Assembly (NCBI GenBank): GCA_914767715.1
Contig: OU612070.1
Coordinates: 28,010,025 to 28,074,024, forward strand
Direction: 5' to 3'
DNA: 64,000 nucleotides
Origin: Membranipora membranacea
Lineage: Eukaryota > Bryozoa > Gymnolaemata > Cheilostomatida > Membraniporidae
Position 1 is the first letter of the stretch. Each line of letters begins with the position of its first letter. The notes beneath the pieces are model-generated. The model was not told the origin of the DNA. It worked only from the letters and a program-made list of their open reading frames with translations, and searched no databases. The translations under genes and the position numbers were made by a program. Shown piece by piece: positions 23,054 through 35,900 of this stretch.

Positions 23054-25753
23054 ATGGCGGGTAGAAAGGAATCTGACTACTTGCTCCTTGTTCAATCTAT
23101 CATTTATTGCTGCCTATTGACCCTAGGATTATGCAGCATTGTATCATTGGTCACAACTCAGGTGAGAGAATACAGTTCCTCAATTGATTTTCTTCTTGAG
23201 GCTTAAATGCCCAGAATAAACAAAGATTTTCTTGTTTTAGAATTGCCACGCCCCCTTTTTGAGATTGCTTTGCTGTGGTTGAGGAAGTAATAAGCAATTA
23301 CTTTTCTTACTAGCTTTTTATATAGAAGTCAGTGTTGACTTTTCTGCCCCTACGACAAAGAAATGAAGAGATGAAAAGTGCGGAGTTTGTTGCAGAACTT
23401 AGACTTAACTCCTTGATTTGATAGTTTTTTGTGTGTTACTTGAATGTTCTAACCAAACACTCATCCAGAAGTTGACTTTTACTATACCTTGGTTGACCAA
23501 TCTAGCAAGTCATTGACTGCCATATCTGGGTTCATTAGTTTGGCCTGTCTATATTATGCTGACTAACATGCTGTCAAATCTGTTTCGATACAGTGGACAG
23601 GTACCGTCTTATGATCTCAACCTAACATTATTTTATAGAGTGGGAGCAATGTATGTCTACTGCCGAGCATTTACACAAGTATCAATATTAGCAGGACTCT
23701 TCCTGCCAACACAACTAGTAACAGCTGCTCAAGCCATGCTGCCACAAATAAAGTATCCACAGTACCATGTGACTTCATTGTATACACCTCCAGTGTGGAG
23801 GCGATATTTCTGGCAATATTATCTGTCTATCATATTTACATGCTCTATAAGTCAAGATGGGATGTAGAAATCTCGTAAGTTATTTACAAGATATTATCAC
23901 TGTCAAATTTCGCCTGTAAATGTTGTTGAGATGATTAAGATCAACCAATAAAGGAATAAGTAATCTGAAAATTTGAGTAGCTTCCATTATTGATGATGCT
24001 TTGTTCAGGGACTTTTATGTTTAATAGTAAGCTATTTAGTGGTGTGCAAGCTGAATAGATTGGTTGATCTCTGGTAGTCCTATGACAGGTTGCTTGGTCC
24101 TGTAAAATTGTCATTGCTTTTCTAGTGTGATATAATAACTTTCACTTATTTGTAGGCATTCCCTGCATCTAAAGCTTCCCCTGATGTTTGCCTTCATATG
24201 TTCGGTATTTTCTCTGATGCTAGGCGGAGTTGCCTCCTTTGGATATAACAAACTTAAAGCCTCTATCAAAAAGCAGCTAAGGTAAGAGTATAAAAGGTAT
24301 AAAGAATATAAAAAGGAATACGTGTTTTTTCTCTTTTTCAAGCATAACTAGTGACCTTGTAAGAATTCCATGATGAAAAAATTCTGAACCCGCCATCAAT
24401 AGCCCCCGAGATCAATAGCATTACGAGTTGTCTGCACAACCAACCGGCAGATGGATAAGAATCTCCAAACGATAAGTAATTTACTTATTTTGCAGTAATA
24501 ATGCGACTCTGAATGATATACAGAATGGACACGACTATCACGGATATGATATAATACTACACAGTAAACAAGGCTGTGACATAGCTAATATACACGGCAT
24601 CAGAACAAATCTATCAACAGATTTGAGCATGGCTGAGGTAAGTTCAGATCTCCCAGCTAAAAGATAATATAATAGTGACAGGGGAAACTAAGGAATTGTA
24701 AATACTTAATTCTATTCTGCCGCTGAGACCTGACACAGCCTTATATCTTGACCAAACGTTTCATTATATATACAAACAGTTCATACAGGTGTTCTTGTTC
24801 CTATAACTAATATTTATTTTAGAATTTCGACTCTTAAGTTCACTGGTCTTACACAGGCACAAATATTAGTCTCAAGTATGCATAATCTCCCTTACAGCAT
24901 CCAGTTTGTGGCAATTATCGTCTGATGAAGATAGTCAGTTTGTGATATTATTATCAATAAATTTCCAATATAAAACCAAACTTCTAATAAAACCTGCACC
25001 TAACTCTTGTAAGGTACAATCTCTTAGGTTAAGCTGACCTGTCAGCTCTCTTACGAGGTGTTGACAGCTTTTCAATTTTTTTTTGTGATGAACAGCTGTA
25101 AAAGTCCATATAGCTTTTTACACTACTGTGAAAACAAGTCCTACTCATTTTAACAGATCACTGCTACATACATGACAAGTTGGTAGACCCTGAAACGAAC
25201 TCCCGACCCAGTGTTAGGCTAGCTGATGATATTGAATAGCTGCAATCAAGCAGTGATAGGTAACTGGTGTATATACTGTGGAGGTAGGAAAACATAGTTT
25301 CCGTTGCAAAAAGAAGCTTATTTAAACATTTTTCTGGGTGAAGGAAGCTGAGGGGATGGGGAGGGGAGGGGATGGAAAAAACCCTTAAAAACTTGGAGCC
25401 TTTCTACCAAATATGGAGACTTCTCAGGTATGCACTGGTGCATCAAAACTATAATCTATAAATTGATTTAATTCATGATGAGAAGATAATCTGTCATGAT
25501 ACCCACAGTTCTAACAAAACACACTACTTATATGATTATGAAATTTCAGGTGACACTTTGGATGAGTTGTCTGTTTTGGGTCGCCATATTAGCCATAACA
25601 ATAGTACGACATATGCACCAGCAGAGGTATAATAAATCTAAAAGAGTAGCTACTGAGCTTCTGGAGAATTCAGGTTCTGGTTTCACTGATAGTCACAGCA
25701 GACATGACGAAGATGAAGTCCTGTTTGAGACCAGGTCACCCTACTCTACCTAG
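23054..25753 (+). CDS. TMEM179/TMEM179B-family four-pass membrane protein (5 exons, 271 aa)
   Basis: Exons are 23054-23161, 23639-23874, 24156-24281, 24496-24637 and 25550-25753. Phases 0, 2, 2, 0 agree and give 271 residues. Four hydrophobic segments lie at about 13-35, 82-106, 123-145 and 206-224. The loop after segment 1 has N-glycosylation sites N52 and N60 and cysteines 42, 66 and 80, so it is probably lumenal or extracellular. The tail after segment 4 is basic, then acidic and serine-rich. The layout (TM1, cysteine loop, TM2-TM3 pair, long loop, MAEVTLWMSCLFW before TM4) resembles TMEM179 proteins, whose function is little known. Family assignment is by memory of the fold and motifs. 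The long open frame at 23556-23867 overlaps exon 2 in the wrong frame. Confidence 0.8.
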
Positions 25754-27580
25754 ACTCATGGTTTGTGAGATGTATGTACAGATAATTATTTATGCTTGGT
25801 TTTTGATACAAGTGATATGGATGATAGATTTTTTGCGCTTGTCACTTTTGATTTCTTCGAGGGGCATTTCTACAGATGTCAAATTTCTGTCAATACTTTT
25901 GATACTACCAGGAAGATGTCAACACATTATTCTACCTTGTTAGTATGTTCATTCAATGAGCATACCTTGAATGTCAAATTGTCAAATCAGATGTCAACCT
26001 GTCACACAAAAATCTGACATATAATGTCGCAGTTATTCCGTAATCATCAGCCCTGGAAACGCATTTCTACATTTCAATTGCTTGCAAAAGAATGTATTGC
26101 GAGTGTATAATGAAAGTCTCAGTGCCACATGGTGGCTTTGTTTCAGTTTCAAGGTCAGAGTTGAAAAGCTTACAAATTATTAAACAATTTTGAAATTTAT
26201 ACTGTCAACGAAGGCAGAAAAGCATATTTATATCATACACTAAGTTTAGCTCTATGATTACAAATAGACTTCCTTATTTTTAGTTTTAGAATTATGGATG
26301 TCAAAGCCCTTCATTTTTAATCATTTTTTTCTTATCAGATTTGATTCAAGCTATCTAGCTATCTACTAGACACAACAAAATTATCCAACCTCGGGATGCA
26401 GCCTCTTCACTTTCCTATTATATATTTAGCTTCAAATACTTTTTTACTTGATTTTTTTCTTTTTTAGACAAAGATTTATATAGTTATCGATATTTTTTAT
26501 ATATGAATTTACCCTGATCGATCAAAATTATATATACATGTGCCAAATTATTTTTTCTATCACTTTTGTAATTTACAGAATTTTTTACATTGTTGCATTG
26601 TATTAACAATGCCCTAGCCATTTCTATCTTCCAAGATTTATATTTTCTTGTAATTACCATCATTCCTCTGATTTTCCTGATTTAGTTACAACCAGCGCTT
26701 TAACTTAACACATTCCTTATTTTTGCGAAGTATGTTTAAAATCAACACATTCCATTTGAAGCATTTTATCAAACGTAGAAATCCTCCAAATAAAAAATTT
26801 CCCATATATCCATATGGACATACTGTCAAGTAGATGATAGACAACGCTCTATTTCGTCATGTCTTTCTAATATCAAAAAGGGGATAACCCATGGTGATTT
26901 TAGTAATTAATAATTTCACATGCTACACCACAGTCGATACACTATGGGGGTTGCCCCCACCCAAACATAGCTTGTCAAGAGGTGACCCAAGAACCAAGGA
27001 GAATTTGTTTATGATCTTATCAAAACAGCATGAATTTGATTCGATGGGTATTGCAACATCGGGATCATCCTGTCTTGACGAAGCTTGTCAAGACCTTGTC
27101 AAGAACTCCTTGCTGTACAGTGTACACATGTATTCTCACATGGCTTTCACAAAGTGATTTCTGTTGACGCAATGATAAAGGGCCCTAATCTAGCTTGCCC
27201 AGGCTAGGGTCATCAGATTTCAAAATATTGACACATTGAAAAAGACCTGTTATGAATCCTCTGATCAAAAATATTAGATATTTAGATGTTAAAAATAATG
27301 CTTTCTATGGTAACTTTTTGCACAATAATTTACTACATAGAGAAAGAGTTGTCCTACCATGTTATCATATAACAACATAATGTAATCATCTCATTGGATA
27401 GTAACGAGCCAATCAGGTATGCTAGATCAAATAATGCCCTTTAATCAAAATTGCTTAACTTGAGTTGCTGTAAGGAATTTCTCTAACACCTGAAGTGATT
27501 GGCTACCTAAGGGTGAAATCAAAAAGTTTCTCAGCATGCAACTTGTGGAGTGTGATTGTGTGACAGATCTACACAAAAAA
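25754..27580 (+). other. Intergenic: TMEM179-like 3' UTR and CINP upstream
   Basis: AT-rich, with no recognisable gene. An AATAAA at 26789 may end the TMEM179-like transcript, giving a 3' UTR of about 1 kb. A repeat with CTTGTCAAG motifs lies at 26955-27110. The CINP promoter must lie in the last few hundred bases; no TATA box is obvious. Confidence 0.5.
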
Positions 27581-30248
27581 ATGAGTAAGACAAAATCTAG
27601 AAGGTCTAAGAATTCTCAAGGTGGCCAACATTTGAATTCTGAAGATGATGCTGTCGGCAAAGATATATATGAGCCTGTCATTGGTGAGTTACTTCCTGGA
27701 TTAATTCACAACAATTAACTGCCTATAAAATAATAATAACTATTATAATACATACAACATACAACAAGTTACTTTTTAACTACTCTGTTATCTGTAAACT
27801 TTCTAGAAAACCTCTTTAAACAAATAAGTACAATACATACAAACATCATCCCACCCTCCCTGCATACATGCTACATACATACCATTACCATGGGCCCCTG
27901 GGGCTTACATACCTATACTTTGGTATTGTTTGGGGTGGTTGATACATCTAAAAAGCAAAGGCCCATGCTTGGGACTTACATGCCATGTCCAATATCAACC
28001 ACCCAAAAAAACTGGACATGGGCAAAGTAAAGGTATGTAAATTTCAGGGGCTCATGATAATGATAGATATATTTAGTCTAAATAGTCATAGGTGACTGTA
28101 GAATGATAATAAATATGACTTATTTTGCAGACCTAGCAGCAGACAGTCCACTGAGAGTACAGGGTAACCTGACAGGTATACCCCGCAGGCTCAAGGATCT
28201 CACTGCTGATTGGTACAACGAAAATATCAAGTGGAAAAAATCCTGTCAGTCAGGGTTTAAAGTATGCAGCAAAATAGGCAACATAAAAATGGATAGGTAA
28301 GTTATCAAATTAGAGTCACACGAATGACGCATTATATGCGCCTGAACAGTGTACAAACTAGGGGTGAAACGGATCGGGGTTAGGCAACCTCGGATCGGAT
28401 ATCGGATCGGTCGATAAATTCAACCTCGGATCGGACCCGGATAACGCGTAAAAACTCTAAATTTACCGGTCACAACTTTTGCACCATAATATACAATCCT
28501 TTCCCTGAACCATTACCCTAATTTAAATGTGCATATATCTGCTTGGATATAATACTTTACAAGGAGCAACTTATCACTCAAACAGCGTAAGGATCACACA
28601 AGCAGATTATTTGAAAAGATTATTTAATGAGTGCAAAGATCTCTTGACTACTATCATCTGTGCATAGAGCTTCTCAATTTGACAGGATCACTCAAACCCT
28701 GATGTTGAACAAACCTCCTGCTCCAATGTCACAAACTCTCTGTTGTGATTAGGCTAGGAATTGTCCTCCTACTTTGAAAAAGCAGAAGAAGATAACCTCG
28801 CTCATCACAAACCAGACATTTTGTTACAAGGAACATCGTTGGACAAACTCATTCACAACGATCTGAGTAAAGATGCTTCTATCAATTTCAGCAGAAAAAA
28901 ACCACATCCATCAAACTTAATCAGCAACAATAGATAGCTATGAAAATGAGATAGGTATTGAATGCCTACTGATCACCACTGAGTGGTTTCAGCCAAACTC
29001 AATTATCTTATCTGAACTACAAATTAATGACTATCATACTTCCTTCCTTGTCAGTTTTAGTGAGATAAATATGATGCTAAGACTAAGTAAGTGCTGATTA
29101 AAAATGTATCATCTCGGGTCAGACATAACACATATCCGATCCGGTTTGTGGTTGGATCCGAGGTCAAATATCCGAAATTCAACTCCAACCTCAAGAGGTC
29201 GTTCCACCTAGAGTACAAACCTGATTGTTTCTTCACCTGTCATATTGCCATGAACTCAAATATAATATTGATATTAGCTGGATGAATTTTAACAAGTTTT
29301 TAGTGTTTGCTTATATTATATTATAAGGCCTCTTGAAGATTATCTAAATAACATTGTTTATTTTGCAGAGAAAACCGTCTGCCCTCCCCCCCCCCTTATT
29401 CGAACAATACATAATGTGATGTTGGAGCTACTTATAATCATGTACTGTACAGCATAGATGCACATCTGTTATGGTTGCACAAATCGTATACTTTCTTCTC
29501 CAATTAGAAGTCTTCTTTAGTTTTGTAGAGGGCACTTCTTTGCCCCAGTCTCTACTGCCTCTTTGTGATGACCTTAGATCAGTCATCACAGCGTTAGAAT
29601 ATTCTTATAATAAGATGCAGAGGTGGGACGAAGCTATGACCGGTATATCGGAGCTGCTAGATTCTCAGAATAAGACAGAGGACGTTATATTCCAGGTAAT
29701 TCTAATTTCTTAAGATTATATGAAATCTTATTGTTATGCTTAGTTTATTTTGTGACATCCATTATCAGATAATGGAATGTCCCAGGGTCTCACTTGCAGA
29801 GGTCTCAAACTAACGGCTGGTGTTCATATTGCAAATTAATTGCATATTGTGAGATATAGCTTTTCTGATGTTTAACCATAATTCAAGAAGTCGTCCTCTA
29901 CTGTATACTGTGTACAGAGAGAAGATAACATCACTGGACTTACATGGAATATCTTATAACATTCTCAAGATGTAACAGATTGTAGATGAGGCTGAAAATT
30001 CACACTCATCTAACACTCTATTTTAGACATGGACTATGAAGCGCTTCGGGGAGACATCAGAAGCTTTATTAGATATGTATAAATCAGAGCTTACACTAAA
30101 GAGGAATATATATGAGAATATATGTCACAGTGAGAGTAAGAGTGAACTGACCTTCCTACTGGCCTGCTGGGCTCATGATCCTTATATAGACTCTATGACT
30201 CTGTTAAAACTAGAAGCTATGACAGCTGAAACTGGGCATGAGACCTGA
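27581..30248 (+). CDS. CINP: CINP-like protein (CDK2-interacting protein), 4 exons, 221 aa
   Basis: Exons are 27581-27683, 28131-28296, 29521-29695 and 30027-30248, joining in frame to 221 residues (human CINP is close to this length). Recognisable blocks are a central LKDLTADWYNENIKWKKS stretch in exon 2, coiled-coil-like helices in exon 3 (LCDDLRSVITALEYSYNKMQ), and TWTMKRF, LLDMYKSELTLKR and the terminal LEAMTAETGH in exon 4. In vertebrates CINP binds CDK2 and ATRIP and takes part in replication and the ATR checkpoint, and has been linked to ribosome maturation; role here is by homology. An in-frame ATG at 27536 would add 15 residues. The acceptor of exon 3 is the least certain junction: another AG at 29375 leads to an early stop. 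Confidence 0.85.
27890..28062. repeat. Foldback repeat in CINP intron 1
   Basis: Arms near 27893-27952 and 27999-28058 are imperfect inverted copies (for example TACATACCTATACTTTG against CAAAGTAAAGGTATGTA, and GGGTGGTTGATA against TATCAACCACCC). It looks like a small palindromic transposon; target duplications are not clear. Confidence 0.6.
28359..29212. mobile_element. hAT-like non-autonomous element with 8-bp target duplication
   Basis: The 854-bp segment is flanked by exact 8-bp repeats GTACAAAC at 28351-28358 and 29213-29220. Its left end begins TAGGGGTGAAACGGATC; the right end read on the other strand carries TAGGTGGAACG, an imperfect terminal inverted repeat. GGATCGG-type subterminal repeats occur near both ends. 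An 8-bp duplication and a TAGGG-type end fit the hAT superfamily. No intact transposase frame is present. It sits in CINP intron 2. Confidence 0.75.
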
Positions 30249-30285
30249 GGCTATGACAGGTGAGACCTGAGGCTATGACAGGTGA
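30242..30285 (+). repeat. 22-bp direct duplication at the CINP stop codon
   Basis: The unit GACCTGAGGCTATGACAGGT plus two bases is present twice in tandem. The first copy contains the CINP stop codon (30246-30248), so the protein end is not altered. Confidence 0.7.
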
Positions 30286-30591
30286 GACATGCCATAATGA
30301 TCAGATATGTTGGTGATGTTATGAGGAAGGCTAGGAAAGATGTTACAAGGCTGTAACATCGGCCAAATATTCATTGTATGTTGTGTTTGTGAGTGAGGCA
30401 TGTGTTTATATCAGACAAGGTCTTGATAGGCTATCCAGTAGTGTATGATGACCATCATTTTCACCTCATATCGATAGAAAACAGTTTGGATGCAGTTACT
30501 GTGATATGCTTATGACCGAACTGTTATATTACATACATAAGGAACTGGGTTGAAAAAACTATAGAGCATCAAATCTTGTTTTACAAATCAG

Positions 30592-30597
30592 AATAAA
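30592..30597 (+). terminator. Candidate poly(A) signal for CINP
   Basis: AATAAA about 340 bases after the stop codon; a second lies at 30956-30961. Actual use is unknown. Confidence 0.4.
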
Positions 30598-32845
30598 AAA
30601 CGTCTCTGTCTGATTTCAAATGCAGTATTCCGGAATGTCAGTGTTTATAAAATCATTTATAAATAATAGTTCATATAAATCTGTGGCATTCTCTTTATTT
30701 TTTATCATAGATAAAAGATGTTTTTGACTTGTAACCAATTGTGACACAAAACCAAGTGATTTGTTGAAAGTTGTTTCGCTCAATGTTTACTTGATGACAT
30801 GACATCAGTTTGTAATCAATTAGCACTTGATGATAAAGAGGAGGATTCTAGATACACCAAATTACGATATATTCATGTAATTATGATAGCTGGTATATGA
30901 AATTATCACAATCGAAGCTCTATTCCAATTGAATTTGAAATACATGGTAGTACAAAATAAATGTTAAGTGAATAAGGTTCATCACCATATAGCTGCCTCT
31001 TGAGAGATGGAATCTCTTCGTTTAAATTGCTGGATTATTTGGTGCCCTTATGAGATTTTCTGACCACTGGGCTTGTTTTGGATTATTATAATTCTGGTTG
31101 CTCTATACATGTGCTTTTCTTATGATACACACAATAATCTTCATTACCCATTTTTGGATTACATGCCAAATTTGATGTGGTTATTTAGTAGTGCATTGGA
31201 AAATTTGTCACCCTGATTGCACCCTGGGAAAAGTTTGTTATTGGCATACATCCTTTATGTTAGACACCCCTTTAGATGTAAAAATAAGTCCTTCTTACAA
31301 GCAGGAGTTCTGTGGTGCATCCTGCACACATTCCCAAGCTCGTAACTGTCAGGTTATTTGGTCGTTGGCCCTAAAATGACTTACCTCCAGATCATTATTT
31401 TGGCAATCAACTTGTATATATCTCATGATCTTATTACACCAATAACCACAAAACTCAGTAAACAATACCATACCTGTACTTTCTCTTTAGTTTTATCATG
31501 TCAGTTAGCTGTAAATTGAGAGGTTTATACGCTTTTATGATACAGGTCTCCTTTGAAGCTTGAGGTAAAGTCAAAGATCGATCCGAATATCAACATGCCA
31601 CATCGTGATACTCTGCAGTATGTCCGCGATACAATATATCAATATAAATCAAAATTCACAACAGCACAAAATTTAGTGCTTGTGAATCTTGGCTTTCTGA
31701 AACTCTTATAATTTAAGATATATCATTATCGGGATCGGTGATGTCGGGCAATTTGGGCAAATACGTTTTTCAATGTGGATTAAATTGTAGAGTAGTTGGC
31801 TTTTTGCCTCGATCAAACTCTCACAATGTCATTAGTCCCAGCTTTTGCGGAAGGTTTTTGTCCATTGACATATTTGAACTACATCATCAAACTGTAGGAG
31901 TTTCTCAATTCCTATGTTTGCGTATTTGTCAAAATGTAATGCCATATGGCGTGTACTTCTGATGAGTGGTGTTTTGGTGATGGAAAATTAAACAATATTG
32001 CATTAGTGGGCACAGGAGAAACCTCCACATGGTGGGTCATACTATGAGGACGAGTCGAATCTATGCGATCTAGCAAAGTACTCAGGTAGGAGGGAGCAGC
32101 GAGAGTGGAGGGAGGTAATCAGAGCATTTGTGGAATGTAGACTACCAACAGGTCAAAGCATGTTATGGCCAGGCAAGTAGGACTGGTGTTGTTCTGCATG
32201 GGTACAGTGATTAATTCAAAGCTCTACTGGATATTGGATCCTGATTGGATACTGATAGCATTAGGAATAATCCCCTCCTCTAAATGGTGATTAAGCTGTT
32301 GGGTGTTTAATTGGTTGTATTGTAAAAACTGCCACTAATATATGTTTAGCAACAAATATTCATCATTAAAAAGTCAAACCCTTTAATATGATTTGAATAG
32401 AGGGTAAAGTCTGTTTATTGAGTACAATAAATAGAGGGAAGGCACAACCTGCAGCAAAGTGGTAAGTGTGGTTAAACATGTCACTTGTCGGCAAGATACT
32501 ACCGCGATAATCAAGTATCACTGCAACAGTTATAAAGTTTGTCCAGTGATTCAATTTATGAATCCGTTCACAGATGAGCTAAATGAAATATCAGACTATT
32601 AATGACTGCATTTACAACCATATTAAGTCTATGGCTGTTACCACAAACAAATAAATAAAGTATTTATATGTTTATCCCTGGTTTATGGCTGTTATAAATG
32701 AAGCCAGCAGCTATACACACACATATTATTATAAGGATACTCAACTGGTGTTGTACCACCCAACAGCCTAAAAAATGTATAACACTAAAGATATGATGGC
32801 ACATCTCATCCAAACACAGGGTAGTTGACATATCTAGTAGAATAC

Positions 32846-32852
32846 TATAAAG
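32846..32852 (+). promoter_or_regulatory. TATA-like element of symporter gene A
   Basis: TATAAAG lies 74 bases upstream of the start codon. A transcription start about 25-30 bases further on would give a 5' UTR of some 45 bases. No equivalent element is obvious before gene B, which has a CCAAT at 48646 instead. Confidence 0.35.
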
Positions 32853-32919
32853 CGAGTGAGAGTAAAGTAGGCCTACTTCACTTATAATCTGCCTGCTGAG
32901 CAGTCATATAGTCAGAAAG

Positions 32920-35900
32920 ATGGAGACTCAACATTTTCAGTGGCAGGATTACGTCGTGCTGACAATAGTTTTAGCTATTTCAGCATGTATAGGATTTTAT
33001 TACGCATTCACAGGAGGAAAACAGAAAACGACGAAAGAGTATCTATTCGCCGATATGAACATGCACTGGTTACCTGTGTCATGTAGTCTGCTTGCTAGGT
33101 AAGCTTTAAATCTTTAAAAATAACTAAATTAATATCTATCATTTCAATAATTCATAATTTATGACTTGCAACTTAGTTAGTCCCGAATAATAGCCATATT
33201 TATACGTTAGCCCAGGTTTGTCCCTATCTAAGCGTAAGGGACCTCCGGATAGGGTCTCAACAAAATTAACTTTGGAATGGCTACATGCCAGAATTCTTAA
33301 AATACCACTGATCAAACAAATGCCTCAACAAATGAGGCACTCGGCCTTTATACCTGACATTGGTAGTCTACGAGTGTTCTAAAGTAATTGAGGTAAGAAT
33401 TGAGGTAAGAATCTACATGTGTTATTTTTCTGATAACATTTTTGTGATGAGTAAGTTTAACAGCTTTTTCTACTTGATCCGCTGCCTAACCTTTATCTTA
33501 TTGTTTGTCAGTTATCTCTCCTCGCTGACGGTAATGTCTGTTCCTGGTGAGATTTACTCGTACGGTACGATATTAATGTTTGGTAACTTTTTCATACCCA
33601 TTGGGATTGTGATAGCTAGTAAATTCTTTCTACCTGTCTTCCAACAGATGAAGATGGTTAGCGTATATAAGGTTAGTTGATGTTCAACTCCTTGCTTTAA
33701 TTCTTAACAAAATCCTGAATCGACCTATTCTTCGCTAAAATAATTCCTTAAAAACATTATGCATGGAATGTTTCCGTGTTTTGTAATTGTCATAAGGATA
33801 ATTAGCTCATTCGTAATATCTTTATGACTGCACTTTGATCTTTCTACCTACTCAATGTAACCACCACCTCCAAAACGAACAGTCATGGACTAAAAAATCA
33901 AATTCAAGCAATTGAATGTTCGGCTAATCATACAATTTATTATTCCTTTACAGTACATAGAGAGGCGATATGGTAAACAGATGAAGACACTGTGTGCTAT
34001 CGCCAGCACTATGAACAATGTAAGTAGGCTTATAACAGCTGCTTCATTTTGAATTTTTGTCAGTTTTGCTCATTCGAATGCGGTGAAATAAAATATGTTC
34101 TCAGGACAATGACTTGAGGTGAAGATGCCATGATCAAAATTTAGTTGACCACTAGCAATAGTATCCATAAAAGATTGGCCTTTCTGAATAATTGGTACCA
34201 TACCCTGATTAGTATGCAACACAAAATTATTATTCAGGGCTAGCATAGATATTTTGAGAAATAATAAATTTGTATTGTGATTGATTGATTTATTAGCTAT
34301 CACAAACATTAAATGTTGCGAAAAATTGTGGTCTTCATCAGAAAAACAGCACATGATAATGGATTTAGTTCTCTGTTTAACAATGGTGATGTGTTTATTT
34401 TGCTTAGATGATGTATAGTGGTTTGGTGATATACGGACCAGCCTTGTCAATTTCCGCAGGTACGTGTGATAACAGGTTGATGGATTATATATTTGTGTCA
34501 GAATGCCCTGTATTACATGGGGAGGAAGGATTCGTATTTATGAAACTATAGCAAAGTTTTGTGCTAGTGTTTAGATTCAGTGTTCAACATTCCAGATAAG
34601 ATAGACAAGGGACCTTCGCCTTGTCTTGTCACACGGCCAAGTTTTCAGAAAACAAAAATAGTGGCTACGTGACAAGGCTAGAGGGACCCTGTTTTATACT
34701 CTCATTGGGGACCCTGATTACAACTAAGGATGTTTCTTTGTTGTCAAAACAATTACGTTTAATATCTATTCTCAAGAAATGTCAATATTCTAAATGTAAT
34801 GTAAGAGACACTCTTAACGATCGATCGATCAATGACATGTACAATTTACCTGACAACTATAAAGTAACGTAACGTAACATAACAGATAAGTAGTGACCTG
34901 AGATATGGTAGTCAGAAGGAACTCAATTTAAAAGTTTGATGCAGCTAAATTAAATGGCAAATTACACCACCGGGAAATTTGTATGTTGTCGTCATCACAA
35001 GGTATAACACAACCAAATGTTAATAATGGCGATTTTATTTCAGTGACTGGTTTGGACCTGTGGGCAGCTGTGTTCACCGTCCTCTGCCTCTCATTACTCT
35101 ACACTGTTATGGTAAGAAGACATCAGTAATTATTCTAACCTGTATGTCCAGACTCTCTGTTCTGTCTCTACAGAATTTGCTTTACTCCGACTATTCCAGA
35201 CATCAGTACAGTCCCTTATGCCATAAGAACATTACATCTGATATTGCTAGAAGATAAACATCACACTTTGTCCATTTGGTGCGACCATCCACTTACCATC
35301 CAAGTTTTCAGTTACATCTATCATCTCAAAGCATTAGTGCTGAACAAGTTTATGAATATTTATCGCATTTTCTCAGTGGAAAGTGTATGTTTTGTTGCTC
35401 TTGGATGATACCGGGTTAAAGATTCCTGGTTTATTGTTATTGATAACTGATGATGATTACTGTAACCATGTATCTCATTGATGTCGATTTTCAGGGAGGA
35501 ATGAAGGCGGTATTAATGACAGACACTTTGCAGCTCTTGATAGTGTTTGCTGGTTTGATGACAATGGTAATCGCTGGAACTATATCCGCTGGAGGAGCGG
35601 CTGAAGTATACAAAGCTAATAAAATCAGCGGACGACTAGATATTCTTGAGTATGTTTTTATCGTTTGTTTACCTTATAGGATAGTGTACATTCTAAAATA
35701 ATTTACAACAGAAGTGAAAGCTATACAAAACCAAATTGTTAGAGAATTTTTGGAACTGCCTAGACACTGAGGCTACCAATCAAAATGAATCAGCTAGTGG
35801 ATCTGCACCAAGGAAGAAACTTAGTAAAGGATTGTGATTGTGATCACACAACACAGAATGTTGTGAATCCGGAACGTGACCACAACCACCAGCATTCATT

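Larger units (their letters stand above)
30249..32919 (+). other. Intergenic between CINP and the first symporter gene
   Basis: Two AATAAA signals at 30592 and 30956 probably end the CINP transcript. The rest is AT-rich with no gene I recognise. TATAAAG at 32846-32852, 74 bases before the symporter ATG, is a plausible core promoter element. The final 30 bases before the ATG resemble those of the second symporter gene (GAGCAGTC-type motifs). Confidence 0.5.

Noticed and set aside
23556-23867. 103-codon frame near the TMEM179-like gene
   Set aside because: Splice phase from exon 1 selects another frame across 23639-23874, which continues correctly through three more exons.
34070-34450. 126-codon minus-strand frame
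   Set aside because: It overlaps symporter exon 4 on the other strand and a SINE tail; no family resemblance.
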